Positions 1-9,148 of a DNA stretch of 64,000 nt are shown piece after piece. Position numbers and translations under genes: made by a program. The stretch lies in contig NZ_CAMFHB010000021.1 in NCBI RefSeq assembly GCF_945952055.1, positions 36,607 to 100,606 on the forward strand. Reading direction: 5' to 3'. The notes below the pieces were generated by a model. It saw only the letters and a list, made by a program, of their open reading frames with translations, did no database searches and was not told the DNA's origin. The DNA comes from an uncultured Alsobacter sp. Lineage in GTDB: Bacteria > Pseudomonadota > Alphaproteobacteria > Rhizobiales > Beijerinckiaceae. Each line of letters starts with the position of its first letter. Positions within the stretch are counted from its first letter, which is position 1.

Positions 1-903
1 GACCGCGAGGGCGAGGCGGGCGGCGTGCCGCGCCACTGCGGCCATCCCCCCTTCGGCCTTCGCGAGTTCGGCCGCGTTCTCACCGGTCCGTCCTATGCGG
101 CCCGCCTGCGCGACGAGGCGAGGTCCGCGGGCGCGGACCTGCGGACGAGCCACAGCATCGTGGCGCTGCTGCCGGACGGCCGGCTCGACGTGATGTCGCC
201 CGCCGGCCGCATCGACCTGCGGGCCCGGCGGATCGTGCTGGCCACCGGCATGCGCGAATCCTCCCGCGCGGCGCGCGCCGTCGGGGGCACGCGGCCCCTC
301 GGCGTCATCAACACCGGCGCCCTGCAGGCCTATCTCCACCTCGAGGGTCTCGTGCCCTTCCGCCGGCCCCTGATCGTGGGCACGGAGTGGGTCGGCCTTT
401 CGGCCGTCTCCACCTGCCTGCGGCATGGCATCCGTCCGGTCGCCGTGGTCGAGGCGGGCCGGCGGGCTTCCGCGCCCTGGCCGTTCTCGTTGTTCCCGCG
501 GCTTGCCGGCATTCCCGTGCATTTCGGCACCGTCGTGCAGTCGATCGCCGGGCGCGAGCGCGTCGAGGGCGCCACGCTCCGGCACGCCGACGGCACCGTC
601 CGGACCCTCGCCTGCGACGGCGTGCTGTTCACCGGGGCGTTCGTGCCCGAGGCGACGCTGGCCCGCACGGGGCATCTGCGCCTCGATCCCGCCACCGGCG
701 CCCCGGCGCGCGACGCCGCGGGGCGCTCGTCCGACCCGTGCGTCTACGTGGCCGGCAACGTCTCCGGAGCCGCGCGATCGGCCGGGTGGTCCTTCCGGGA
801 CGGCAGGGCCGTGGCCGCGGCCGTTGCGGCGGACCTGCGGGCCCTGCCGCGCCAGGCGCAGGCCGCCGGCGACAGGCCTCGGGAACGGGAGGCGCAGCCG
901 TGA
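1..903 (+). CDS. FAD-dependent oxidoreductase, C-terminal part (runs off left edge)
   Basis: The frame is open from the first base, so the start codon and the N-terminal FAD-binding fold lie outside the window. The visible part has the RIVLATGMRESSR strand typical of the FAD/NAD(P) two-dinucleotide-binding family, a second Rossmann segment (PLIVGTEWVGLSAV) and, near the C-terminus, VYVAGNVSG, which corresponds to the GD-type motif contacting FAD. Its stop overlaps the GTG start of the kinase gene (GTGA at 900-903), so the two are translationally coupled. By family knowledge such proteins accompany glycerol-3-phosphate-type dehydrogenases; the true substrate cannot be told from this fragment. 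The operon continues with a FGGY kinase and a DeoR regulator. Confidence 0.8.
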   Translation, partial: DREGEAGGVPRHCGHPPFGLREFGRVLTGPSYAARLRDEARSAGADLRTSHSIVALLPDGRLDVMSPAGRIDLRARRIVLATGMRESSRAARAVGGTRPLGVINTGALQAYLHLEGLVPFRRPLIVGTEWVGLSAVSTCLRHGIRPVAVVEAGRRASAPWPFSLFPRLAGIPVHFGTVVQSIAGRERVEGATLRHADGTVRTLACDGVLFTGAFVPEATLARTGHLRLDPATGAPARDAAGRSSDPCVYVAGNVSGAARSAGWSFRDGRAVAAAVAADLRALPRQAQAAGDRPREREAQP

Positions 904-2315
904 CCGCGTACGCCGCCGCCATCGACCAGGGCACCACGAGCACGCGCCTGCTCCTCCTCGACGAGGACGGCGGCGTCCGCATGGTGTCCGCCGGCCGCCA
1001 CCGGCAGATCCACCCCCGGCCCGGCTGGGTCGAGCACGATCCGCGCGAACTGCTCGCCGCCCTGCGGCACTGCCTCGACGCGGCGCGGGGCGTCCCGCGG
1101 CTCGGCATCGCCAACCAGGGCGAGAGCTGCCTCGCCTGGGACGCCGTGACCGGCGAACCGCTGTCCCCCGTCATCGTGTGGCAGGACAACCGCACCGGCG
1201 ACGCCATCGCACGCCTGCGCGCCGCCGGCGCCCAGGCCGAGACGCTCGCCCGCGCCGGCCTCCCGCTCGACGCCTATTTCTCGGCGTCCAAGCTGTCCTG
1301 GCTCCTGGAGAACGTGCCGGCCGTGGCCGAGGCGCGCCGTGCCGGCCGCTTGAGGCTCGGGACGACCGACGCCTTCTTCCTCGACCGCCTGACGGGCACC
1401 TTCGCGACCGACGTCACCACGGCCTCGCGCACCAGCCTGATGAACCTGGAAACGGGCGCGTGGGACCCGCTGCTCTGCGATCTCTTCGGTGTGCCGGCCG
1501 AGTGCCTGCCCGAGATCCGCGACACGGTGGGCGACTTCGGCGCCGTCGGGCCGACCCGCATCCAGGCCAGCGTCGTCGACCAGCAGGCCGCCCTCTACGG
1601 GCATGGTTGCCGCGTGCCGGGCGCCACGAAGATCACCTTCGGTACGGGCGCCTTCGCGCTCGCCGTCACGGGTGCCGAGATCGTGCGCGCTCCCGAGAAG
1701 GGCATGCTGCCCACCGTGGCCTGGCGCAAGGCGGGCACGACCACCTACGCCGTCGACGGCGGCGTCTACGACGTAGGCTCGGCGGTGGACTGGGTGCGCG
1801 GCCTCGGGCTCTTCCGGGAGTTCGCCGAACTCGACAGTTTCGACGCCGAACCGGCGATCGGCCGCGACCTCGCCTTCGTCCCGGCCCTGTCGGGGCTCGC
1901 CTGTCCGCACTGGGACCGTACCGCCGCCGGCACGTGGATCGGCCTGGGCGCCGGGACGACGCCGCGCGACCTGTGCCAGTCGCTGCTGGAGGGCATCGCG
2001 CTGCTCACCGCCGGGGTGGTGGAGGCGATCGGCTCGCGGGTATCCGTGCAGGGCCCGGTGTCCATCGACGGCGGCGTCGCCCAGAGCGGCTACTTCGCGA
2101 CGTTCCTCGCGGAAGCCATGGAGCGGGAGGTGGTGCGCCCCGCCTTCCACGAACTCACCGCGCTCGGCTGCGCCATGCTGGCCTGTGGGGATGCGCCCGC
2201 GCCAGGCGTCGCCGCCGGGCCGGCGGTCAGGTTCTCGCCGGGACGGGGCAGGGGCCTCGCCTGGCGCGAGCGCTTTGCGGACGCCGTGCAACGCAGCAAG
2301 GGATGGCGTCGATGA
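900..2315 (+). CDS. FGGY-family carbohydrate kinase, glycerol kinase-like
   Basis: ATP-dependent sugar/polyol kinase of 471 aa (E. coli GlpK is about 500). It opens with IDQGTTSTR, the phosphate-binding loop of glycerol kinases, and carries the FGGY signature around YFSASKLSWLLEN, the catalytic-base segment VVDQQAALYGHG and the late motif SIDGGVAQSGYF. The start is GTG at 900, overlapping the upstream stop; the frame is open further upstream but antisense-like there. Where glycerol kinases have NQRET, this protein has NQGES, so the arginine that contacts glycerol in E. coli GlpK is a glycine. The Glu, the downstream Trp and the catalytic Asp are kept. A glycerol-like but possibly different substrate is therefore likely. 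The DeoR gene follows after 10 bases. Confidence 0.85.
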   Translation: MTAYAAAIDQGTTSTRLLLLDEDGGVRMVSAGRHRQIHPRPGWVEHDPRELLAALRHCLDAARGVPRLGIANQGESCLAWDAVTGEPLSPVIVWQDNRTGDAIARLRAAGAQAETLARAGLPLDAYFSASKLSWLLENVPAVAEARRAGRLRLGTTDAFFLDRLTGTFATDVTTASRTSLMNLETGAWDPLLCDLFGVPAECLPEIRDTVGDFGAVGPTRIQASVVDQQAALYGHGCRVPGATKITFGTGAFALAVTGAEIVRAPEKGMLPTVAWRKAGTTTYAVDGGVYDVGSAVDWVRGLGLFREFAELDSFDAEPAIGRDLAFVPALSGLACPHWDRTAAGTWIGLGAGTTPRDLCQSLLEGIALLTAGVVEAIGSRVSVQGPVSIDGGVAQSGYFATFLAEAMEREVVRPAFHELTALGCAMLACGDAPAPGVAAGPAVRFSPGRGRGLAWRERFADAVQRSKGWRR

Positions 2316-2325
2316 CGGGGAGGGG

Positions 2326-3102
2326 ATGATGCGGCCTGTGGCTCGTCAGGAACTGATCGTCGGGTATCTGTCGCGGCAGGGCCGCATGACGGTCGACGGG
2401 CTCGCGGCGAGCCTCTCGGCGTCACGCGAGACCATCCGCCGCGACCTGGCGGCGCTGGCCCGGGCGGGTCGGATTCGCAAGTACCATGGCGGGGCCGCCC
2501 CGGTCGGGCCCTCCGACACCGGCTCCGTCACGGAAGGCTCTTTCCAGGCCCGGATGGGCGAGAACGTCGCGGCGAAGCGGGCTGTCGGCCAGGCGGCGGC
2601 CGCGCTCTTCAAGGCCGGCGACAGCATCTTCGTCGACACGGGCACCACCACCGTCCTGTTCGCGGAGGAACTCGGCAAGCTCGCCGGCCTCACCGTCATC
2701 ACCAACTCGGCGATGGCCGCCCAGCATGTCGGCCGCTCCGGCCAGAACCGCGTGTTCCTGGTGGGCGGGGAGTATCGCGACGGCAGCGCCCAGAACGTCG
2801 GGCGGATGGCCGTGGAGCAGATCGCCACGCTGCGCGCCGCCCATGCCGTGCTCACCGTGGGCTCGATCGACGTCGACGGCATTCTCGACTTCGACCCGGA
2901 GGAGACGGAGATCGCCCGGGCGATGATCGCCCAGGCGCGCAGCGTCACCGTCATCGCCGACGGCTCCAAGCTCGGCCGCCCGGCGGTCTTCAAGGTCTGC
3001 GACTACTCACGCATCCAGCGCCTCGTCATCGACGTCCCGCCGGAGGGGGAGATCCGGCGGGCCCTGATGGCGGCGGGCGTGGAGATCCTGGTGACGGGCT
3101 GA
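2326..3102 (+). CDS. DeoR/GlpR-family transcriptional repressor
   Basis: Predicted cytoplasmic DNA-binding regulator of 258 aa. The N-terminal DeoR winged helix is plain (residues about 18-55: MTVDGLAASLSASRETIRRD, then LARAGRIRKYHGGA). It is followed by a DeoRC sensor domain with the DTGTTT and ITNSAMAA segments that bind a phosphorylated sugar in this family. Two adjacent ATG codons (2326, 2329) follow a GGGGAGGGG Shine-Dalgarno run, so the exact start is uncertain by one codon. It lies 10 bases after the kinase stop and probably represses its own operon with a phospho-sugar as inducer. This is inferred from family and position; no operator was identified. Confidence 0.88.
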   Translation: MMRPVARQELIVGYLSRQGRMTVDGLAASLSASRETIRRDLAALARAGRIRKYHGGAAPVGPSDTGSVTEGSFQARMGENVAAKRAVGQAAAALFKAGDSIFVDTGTTTVLFAEELGKLAGLTVITNSAMAAQHVGRSGQNRVFLVGGEYRDGSAQNVGRMAVEQIATLRAAHAVLTVGSIDVDGILDFDPEETEIARAMIAQARSVTVIADGSKLGRPAVFKVCDYSRIQRLVIDVPPEGEIRRALMAAGVEILVTG

Positions 3103-3141
3103 GCGCCGTCTACGGCGTGCTCGTAGACTTCCGCGACCCCG

Positions 3142-3702
3142 TCACCGCTGCGGCATCATCCGCCGCATCGTGCCGTCGCGCAGCACCACGTGGTGGAACA
3201 CGGCGGCGGCTGCATGGAGGGCGGCCAGGCCAATGAGGGCGAAGGACAGGAGCTCGTGGACCTCCTTGGCGGAGCGCCCCAGTGCCCGGTTGGCCTCGAT
3301 GGGCGAGGCGATCGTGAACAGTCCGAGGTCGATGCCGCGGCCGCGCAGGAAGATGGTGGCGAGCCCGGCGATCGGCACCACCAGCATCAGCGCGTAGAGC
3401 CCCAGATGGCCGGCGCCCGCGAGCTTTTCGAGCAGAGGGCTACCTCCTGCCTCCGGCGCCGGGGCTCCGGTGATCAGGCGCGAGACCAGCCGGAGTGCGA
3501 GCAGCACCAGGAGGGCCAGCCCCACGATCATGTGAACCTGGACCACGGTGTTCTCGTAGGCCCTCGGAAAGGCATCGACCGTCAGCCCGAGCAGGAAGGC
3601 GAACAGGATGCCTACCGCCATGCTCCAGTGCAGCGCGCGGGCCACGGGACCGTAGGCCCGCGGCTGTTGCTTGGTGCCGGACATCCGCATCACGTCGGTC
3701 AT
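3142..3702 (-). CDS. Cytochrome b561-type membrane protein (paralogue 1)
   Basis: Integral membrane di-haem cytochrome of 186 aa with about four transmembrane helices. Candidate haem-ligand histidines are seen in ARALHW, VQVHM, KEVHELL and the late ALHAAAAVFHH segment. The C-terminal LRDGTMRRMM matches the cytoplasmic end of CybB-type proteins. In E. coli, CybB oxidises ubiquinol and passes electrons to superoxide or other partners; the partner here is unknown. It lies 95 bases downstream of a close paralogue on the same strand with the same N-terminal MTDV start, which suggests a tandem duplication. It is convergent with the DeoR gene. Confidence 0.87.
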   Translation of the reverse strand: MTDVMRMSGTKQQPRAYGPVARALHWSMAVGILFAFLLGLTVDAFPRAYENTVVQVHMIVGLALLVLLALRLVSRLITGAPAPEAGGSPLLEKLAGAGHLGLYALMLVVPIAGLATIFLRGRGIDLGLFTIASPIEANRALGRSAKEVHELLSFALIGLAALHAAAAVFHHVVLRDGTMRRMMPQR

Positions 3703-3797
3703 TGGGTATCCCCCTATTCAACAAGCGATGGAGGGACAATGCACGACAGGGGATCGCACGAGCATGTCCCGATCATTACGGATCGGTCATGTCGCGA

Positions 3798-4358
3798 TCA
3801 CCGGGACGGCCACATGCGCCTGAGCGTCCCGTCGCGCAACGCCTTGTGGTGCCAGAACGCGGCCCCTGCGTGCAGGACGGCGAGACCGATCAGCGCGAAG
3901 GCGAAGTACTTGTGGAACGAGCGGATGGATTTGCTCAGCGCGCGGTTCGTCTCCAGTGGCGAGAAGACCGTGAACAGCCCCAGTTCGATCGGGCGGCCGC
4001 GGTAGAACGTCACGAACAGCCCCGTCAGGGGCAGGATGATCAGCAGCAGGTACAGCACCAGGTGCGTGCTTCCCGCGAGACGGGCGGCAAGCCGGCCCGA
4101 GCCGGGCTCCGGCGCCGGGACCCCGTTCGACAGGCGCGACACGATGCGCACGACCAGGAGCAGGGCGAGCGTGAGGCCCACCAGCATGTGCGCCTGGACC
4201 ATGGCGTTCTCGTAGGCACGCGGCGGCACGTCGACGGTCAGCCCCAGGATGAAGGCCACGGGGATCAGGGCCGCCATGGTCCAGTGGAGGACACGCGCGG
4301 CGGGGGTGTAACCGTCCTGGGTTCGGGACGGCGTGGACAGGCGTACGACGTCGGTCAT
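3798..4358 (-). CDS. Cytochrome b561-type membrane protein (paralogue 2)
   Basis: Di-haem membrane cytochrome of 186 aa, the same length as its neighbour at 3142-3702. Both begin MTDV and keep ARxLHW, VQxHMxVG and the LRDGTxRRM tail. The frame has an earlier ATG at 4376, but the ATG at 4358 is preferred: it has GGGAGCC about six bases upstream and aligns exactly with the start of the paralogue. Electron transfer between the quinone pool and an unidentified acceptor is the family role. No dedicated partner (for example a periplasmic YceI protein) is visible beside it. The 141 bases between this gene and parE hold its promoter region, where I see no recognisable site. Confidence 0.87.
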   Translation of the reverse strand: MTDVVRLSTPSRTQDGYTPAARVLHWTMAALIPVAFILGLTVDVPPRAYENAMVQAHMLVGLTLALLLVVRIVSRLSNGVPAPEPGSGRLAARLAGSTHLVLYLLLIILPLTGLFVTFYRGRPIELGLFTVFSPLETNRALSKSIRSFHKYFAFALIGLAVLHAGAAFWHHKALRDGTLRRMWPSR

Positions 4359-4499
4359 GGCAGGCTCCCGCGTCATCAGAGGGGGGGTGATGAGGCCCGG
4401 GCACGCCTGCCCGAACGCCCTGCCGAGCGTGAGCGAGGCCGCCGGCGAGCGCCAGCGTCGCGGATAATGGCGGATGGTTAATCCGTTCCGACTAATGCG

Positions 4500-6572
4500 T
4501 CAGATGTCGACGAGGTCGGTCGCGAAGGCGGCGCGTTCCTGGATGAACTGGAAGCGGGCCTCGGGCTTGTTGCCCATCAGGCGCTCCACGGCGTCGCTGG
4601 TCTCCGGGCGCTCGTCGTTGACCACGCGGACCTTCAGCAGCGTGCGCCGCTTCGGATCCATCGTGGTTTCCTTGAGCTGCCCGGGCATCATCTCGCCCAG
4701 GCCCTTGAAGCGGCCGATCTCGACATTGGCCTTGCCCTTGAAGACCGTGCGCATCAGCTCGTCTTTGTGCGCGTCGTCGCGGGCATAGACGGTCTTGCCG
4801 CCGTGGCTCAGGCGGTAGAGGGGCGGCACGGCGAGATAGAGGTGCCCGTTGTCCACGAGCTTGGGCATCTGCCGGTAGAAATAGGTGATGAGCAGGGACG
4901 CGATGTGGGCGCCGTCCACGTCGGCGTCCGTCATGATCACGACCTTCTCGTAGCGCAGCTCCTCGTCCTTGTAGTGCGAGCCCGTGCCGCAGCCGAGCGC
5001 CTGGGAGAGGTCGGCGAGCTGCTGGTTCTGCGAGAGCTTGTCGCGGCTGGAGTTGGCCACGTTGAGGATCTTGCCGCGCAGCGGCAGGACGGCCTGGGTC
5101 TGCCGGTCGCGCGCCTGCTTGGCGGAGCCGCCGGCCGAGTCGCCCTCCACGATGAAGATCTCGGAGCCGGCCGCGCCGGCGGCCGTGCAGTCGGCGAGCT
5201 TGCCGGGCAGGCGCAGCTTGCGCACGGCGGTCTTGCGGGCGACCTCCTTCTCGGCCTTGCGGCGCAGGCGCTCGTCGGCCCGGTCGATGGTCCAGTCGAG
5301 GAGCTTGGTCGCCTGGGACGGCGAGGCCGCCAGCCAGTGGTCGAAGGCGTCGCGAATGGCCGTCTCCACGATGCGCGAGGCCTCCAGCGTGGCCAGCTTG
5401 TCCTTGGTCTGGCCCTGGAATTCCGGCTCGCGGATGAACACGGACAGCATCGCCGCGCAGGTCGCCATGACGTCGTCGGTCGTGACGTTGGCGGCGCGCT
5501 TGGTCTGCCCGATGCGCTCGGCGTGGTCCTTCAGCGCGCGCAGCAGCGCGATGCGCAGGCCGCTCTCGTGCGTGCCGCCCTCGGGCGTCGGAATGGTGTT
5601 GCAGTAGGAGTTGACGAAGCCGTCCTCGACGCCGCCGAGCCAGGTCACCGCCCATTCGAGCGAGCCGTGGCCGCCGGCCTTCTCGATCTTGCCGGCGAAG
5701 ATCTGGTCGTTGACGAGCTCCTTGCCCTCGATTTCGCGGGCCAGGTAGTCCTTCAGGCCGGCGGGAAAGCGGAACACGGCCTCGGCCGGCACGCCCTCGA
5801 CGCCCTCCAGAAGGGCCGGGTCGCAGTTCCAGCGGATCTCGACGCCGCCGAAGAGATAGGCCTTCGAGCGCGCCATCTTGAACAGGCGGCGCGGCTGGAA
5901 CTTCGCGTCGGCCCCGAAGATCTGCGCGTCGGGATGAAAGCGGGTGCGGGTGCCGCGGCGATTGCGGACCTCGCCCAGGTGCTCCACGGGCCCCTGCGGA
6001 ATGCCGCGGGAAAAGACCTGGCGGTAGAGCTGCTGCCCGCGGGCCACCTCGACCTCGAGGCGGTCGGAGAGCGCGTTGACCACCGAGACGCCCACGCCGT
6101 GCAGGCCGCCCGAGGTCTCGTAGACCTTGCTGTCGAACTTACCGCCGGCGTGGAGCGTGGTCATGATGACTTCGAGCGCCGACTTGTCCGGGAACTTCGG
6201 ATGCGGATCGACCGGAATCCCGCGCCCGTTGTCGGTGACGGTGATCGAGCCGTCGGACGAGACCACCACCTCGATGAAGGTCGCGTGGCCCGCGACCGCC
6301 TCGTCCATCGAGTTGTCGATCACCTCGGCGAAGAGATGGTGCAGGGCCTTCTCGTCGGTCCCGCCGATATACATGCCCGGGCGGCGGCGGACGGGCTCCA
6401 GCCCCTCCAGCACCTCGATCGAGGCGGCGGTGTAGCCGGCCTCGCCGGGCGTCCCGGCCGGAACGGGCGCCAGCGCCGGCTTCTTCCTGGCGGCAGGCTC
6501 GGCCCGCGCGGATCCCTCCGGAAGCTTGCGCGCCGCAGAGCCGTTGCCAAAGAGATCGCCAGAATTTGCCAT
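4500..6572 (-). CDS. parE: DNA topoisomerase IV subunit B
   Basis: ATPase subunit of topoisomerase IV, which decatenates daughter chromosomes together with ParC (encoded at 32.0-34.3 kb). It has 690 aa. The GHKL ATPase domain begins near residue 45 (RRRPGMYIGG, then VIDNSMDEAV and DNGRGIPV), the transducer domain follows, and the TOPRIM domain carries FIVEGDSAGG and MTDADVDGAHI. The ATG at 6572 is chosen because it gives a GGTGGA Shine-Dalgarno and an N-terminus of family length; the frame extends upstream without support. About 40 low-complexity Ala/Pro-rich residues precede the ATPase domain, a common alphaproteobacterial feature. It stands apart from parC. Confidence 0.95.
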   Translation of the reverse strand: MANSGDLFGNGSAARKLPEGSARAEPAARKKPALAPVPAGTPGEAGYTAASIEVLEGLEPVRRRPGMYIGGTDEKALHHLFAEVIDNSMDEAVAGHATFIEVVVSSDGSITVTDNGRGIPVDPHPKFPDKSALEVIMTTLHAGGKFDSKVYETSGGLHGVGVSVVNALSDRLEVEVARGQQLYRQVFSRGIPQGPVEHLGEVRNRRGTRTRFHPDAQIFGADAKFQPRRLFKMARSKAYLFGGVEIRWNCDPALLEGVEGVPAEAVFRFPAGLKDYLAREIEGKELVNDQIFAGKIEKAGGHGSLEWAVTWLGGVEDGFVNSYCNTIPTPEGGTHESGLRIALLRALKDHAERIGQTKRAANVTTDDVMATCAAMLSVFIREPEFQGQTKDKLATLEASRIVETAIRDAFDHWLAASPSQATKLLDWTIDRADERLRRKAEKEVARKTAVRKLRLPGKLADCTAAGAAGSEIFIVEGDSAGGSAKQARDRQTQAVLPLRGKILNVANSSRDKLSQNQQLADLSQALGCGTGSHYKDEELRYEKVVIMTDADVDGAHIASLLITYFYRQMPKLVDNGHLYLAVPPLYRLSHGGKTVYARDDAHKDELMRTVFKGKANVEIGRFKGLGEMMPGQLKETTMDPKRRTLLKVRVVNDERPETSDAVERLMGNKPEARFQFIQERAAFATDLVDI

Positions 6573-6738
6573 GCGTCCACCGCCCGTGATTCGCTTCACC
6601 GCACCCCGGTTGAGCCTCTGATGTGACGTGAACGGATCGGAAACGCAAGGGGGCTGTGGACAGGCGGGCGAGAGCCGTCGGGGAGCGCGAGATAGCGTTC
6701 GCCGCACGATGTGGACGACCTCTCTGTCCCTCTGGACC

Positions 6739-6766
6739 GTCCTGGCCGGGCTCCGGCCCGGCCAGA
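6739..6766. repeat. Family A palindromic repeat, partial copy
   Basis: GTCCTGGCCGGGCTCCGGCC followed by CGGCCAGA, the core of the family A element found at seven other places in the window but lacking the ATCCACGACTT end. It lies in the parE upstream region, between the YfhO-type gene and parE. Confidence 0.6.
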
Positions 6767-6809
6767 ACGCGCGAAGGGAAAGCGGACTGATCGGATGAAT
6801 CGGGGCGCC

Positions 6810-9137
6810 TCAACGCCCCTTCAGCCCAAAGCGCTCGAGCACCTCGGCGAGCGCGCCGGAGAACGGGTGGAAGGTGAAGCTCACGCGGTGCTTTCCCGCC
6901 GGGACCGCGACCGCCCGGAACAGCACGTTGGCCTTCAGGATCGGCGCGGGGGCACCGTCCACCGTGGCCCGCCACCACGGGTACCAGACGTCGTGCAGCA
7001 CCACCCAGCCGCCGGCGGGACTGTCGGCCTCGACCTCGACCCGCGTGGGCTCATAGGACACGAGGCGGACCGTGCCGGGTCCGGCGCCGGCCGAACCGAG
7101 CCTGAGGCCGGGCAGGGCGTCGAGGAGCACGGTGGTGCGCGGGTCGAACTCCGGCCAGCGGCCGGACGCGATGATCGCCTCGCCGTCGGCGCCCAGCGCC
7201 TGCGTGGCGAACAGCACGCGCGGCAGGGCCCGCGGGTTCTCGTAGAGGAAGGCGTCCTTCGTGCGCCCTAGCGGGATCAGGTCGCCGGGCTTCAGCGCCT
7301 TGTCCATCTGTTCGACGGGGACGCGGGTGGCAATCACGCGCAGGCCCAGCATGTCGGCGAGCAGCGAGCGATAGGACGGAAACAGCGGCGAGAACGTCCG
7401 CTGGTCGGGCAAAGCCACGTGGTCCTGCGCCCCGGTGGCCCGGGTGTAGGTGTCGAGGTGGATGGGATTGTAGCCCAGCGTGTGGTCGAGCCGGTGCACC
7501 ATCGAGGCGTTCGGCCAGTGGAAATCGATGCCCGCGAGTTCGACCCGGTCGCGCCGGTCCGGGCCGGCCGTCTCGCCGATGCGCTTGCGGATGGCCGCGA
7601 TCGTCTCGTTCGCGGTGTCGGGTCGCAGCACGTCGTAGGTGGAGGGCGGCAGCGCGGTCGACTCGTTCGGGCCGTTGCCGAGCGCCAGGTCCAGGGTGAG
7701 GAGCCCCGCCAGCACCATGCCGGCCGCCGTGGCGCTGCGGCGGGCCAGCCGGGGAGCGGCCCACAGCGCAGCGACCGAGGCCGCCATGAACGCGAGGCCC
7801 ATCGCCAGGGGACCGGCAGCCTGGCCGAGCCGGTCCTTCCACGCGGCGACGGCCACGCAGGCCGCCAGCCCGCCGCCCACGAGGAGCGTGGCCGCGGCGA
7901 GGGTCGGGGCCGTCCAGCTGGGCAGGGTGCCCGTCACGTGGCGGTGGACGCAGTAGCCCGCGAGGATCGCCGCCACCGCGCCGATGAGGAAGGTCGCGTC
8001 GGCCGGTCGTCGGAACAGCCCCACGCCCGGCAGGTGGAACATGACCTGGAAGGCGGGCGTGTAGCGGCCCAGCGCGAACAGCAGCAGCAGCACCAGCGCC
8101 ACGACCAGGAAGCGCACCTCCCGGGCGGCGAGCGCGCCGCGCGCCACGCCCAGTGCCAGCAGGGCGACGATGGGCAGCGCGCCCATGTAGACGTCGCTCA
8201 TGTTGCGCGCGAGGAAGAGGTCGGTCGGCCCCCAGGCGAAGCTCGGCTGGCCCCAGAAGTCGGCGAGAGGGCCATCCGTCCCGTAGAGATTGGCCACGAA
8301 GGCCGTCAGCAGCGAGGCGGGGTGCAGCGACCCGCGCTCCGCGCCCGCCAGGTCGATGATGCTCGCCCGGCTGGTCTCGCCGGCGAGCAGCAGGGTCAGC
8401 ACGAGCGGCACGCCGCACACCAGCACGCCGCCGAGAACGCCCATGGCGAGCGGCTTCACCAGCGAGACCGCCGTGCCCAGCCGGTCGGGGCCTGCCGCGA
8501 CCATCCAGACGACCCGGCCCAGCAGCACCCAGCACCCGAGGAAGGCCACCTGGTCGCGGCCCAGCACCATGAGGCCGGCGACCGCGCCGGCGGCAAAGCC
8601 CCAGAAAGCCGTGCGCCGGACGATGGCCCGCTCGAGGGTCCACAGCGCCGGAACGAACCAGGCGAGGCTCAGGATCTGGCCCGTGTGCTGGATGCGCCAG
8701 GCGGCCGACCCGCCGAAGGCGAAGGCGAGCGCGGCGACGACGGCGCCGCTCCAGTGCCAGCCCCGATCGCGGAACAGCAGGAGCACGGCGAAGGCGCCGA
8801 CGAGCAGCATGCCGTAGGCGATGGCATCGGCGAGCACGAGCCCTGGGTCGGGCACTAGGGCGGCGGCGATCAGATGCAGGGGCGAGAAGATGAGCGATTG
8901 CGGATCCGCCACATGGGGCGATCCGGCGAAGACGAAGGGGTTCCAGAACGGGCTCTCGCCGCGGTGCAGCGTGCCGGCGAGATAGGCGAGCTGCGGCTGG
9001 AAATGGGCCTTGGCGTCCCACGGCACGGTCACCCGCCCCGACAGCCAGGGGAAGGCGAGGGCGCCCCAGCCCAGCACCACCAGCGCCATGGCGCGCGCGA
9101 GCGGCCAGTCCCGCGGGCCGGAAACGGGCGCGTTCAC
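6810..9137 (-). CDS. YfhO-type multi-pass membrane protein
   Basis: Large integral membrane protein of 775 aa with roughly a dozen hydrophobic helices, then a C-terminal extracytoplasmic region. The segment WVVLHDVWYPWWRATVDG followed by VPAGKHRVSFTFHPFS is the hallmark of the bacterial YfhO family, which shares the GT-C glycosyltransferase topology. An acidic loop (VPWDAKAHF) follows the first helix, as in GT-C enzymes. Members are thought to move sugars from lipid carriers to teichoic acids or glycolipids; the acceptor here is unknown. The GTG start at 9137 is 11 bases after the ribA stop, so the two are probably co-transcribed. The long frame upstream of 9137 runs antiparallel within ribA and is not used. 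Confidence 0.78.
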   Translation of the reverse strand: MNAPVSGPRDWPLARAMALVVLGWGALAFPWLSGRVTVPWDAKAHFQPQLAYLAGTLHRGESPFWNPFVFAGSPHVADPQSLIFSPLHLIAAALVPDPGLVLADAIAYGMLLVGAFAVLLLFRDRGWHWSGAVVAALAFAFGGSAAWRIQHTGQILSLAWFVPALWTLERAIVRRTAFWGFAAGAVAGLMVLGRDQVAFLGCWVLLGRVVWMVAAGPDRLGTAVSLVKPLAMGVLGGVLVCGVPLVLTLLLAGETSRASIIDLAGAERGSLHPASLLTAFVANLYGTDGPLADFWGQPSFAWGPTDLFLARNMSDVYMGALPIVALLALGVARGALAAREVRFLVVALVLLLLFALGRYTPAFQVMFHLPGVGLFRRPADATFLIGAVAAILAGYCVHRHVTGTLPSWTAPTLAAATLLVGGGLAACVAVAAWKDRLGQAAGPLAMGLAFMAASVAALWAAPRLARRSATAAGMVLAGLLTLDLALGNGPNESTALPPSTYDVLRPDTANETIAAIRKRIGETAGPDRRDRVELAGIDFHWPNASMVHRLDHTLGYNPIHLDTYTRATGAQDHVALPDQRTFSPLFPSYRSLLADMLGLRVIATRVPVEQMDKALKPGDLIPLGRTKDAFLYENPRALPRVLFATQALGADGEAIIASGRWPEFDPRTTVLLDALPGLRLGSAGAGPGTVRLVSYEPTRVEVEADSPAGGWVVLHDVWYPWWRATVDGAPAPILKANVLFRAVAVPAGKHRVSFTFHPFSGALAEVLERFGLKGR

Positions 9138-9148
9138 CGGCTCGCCGG

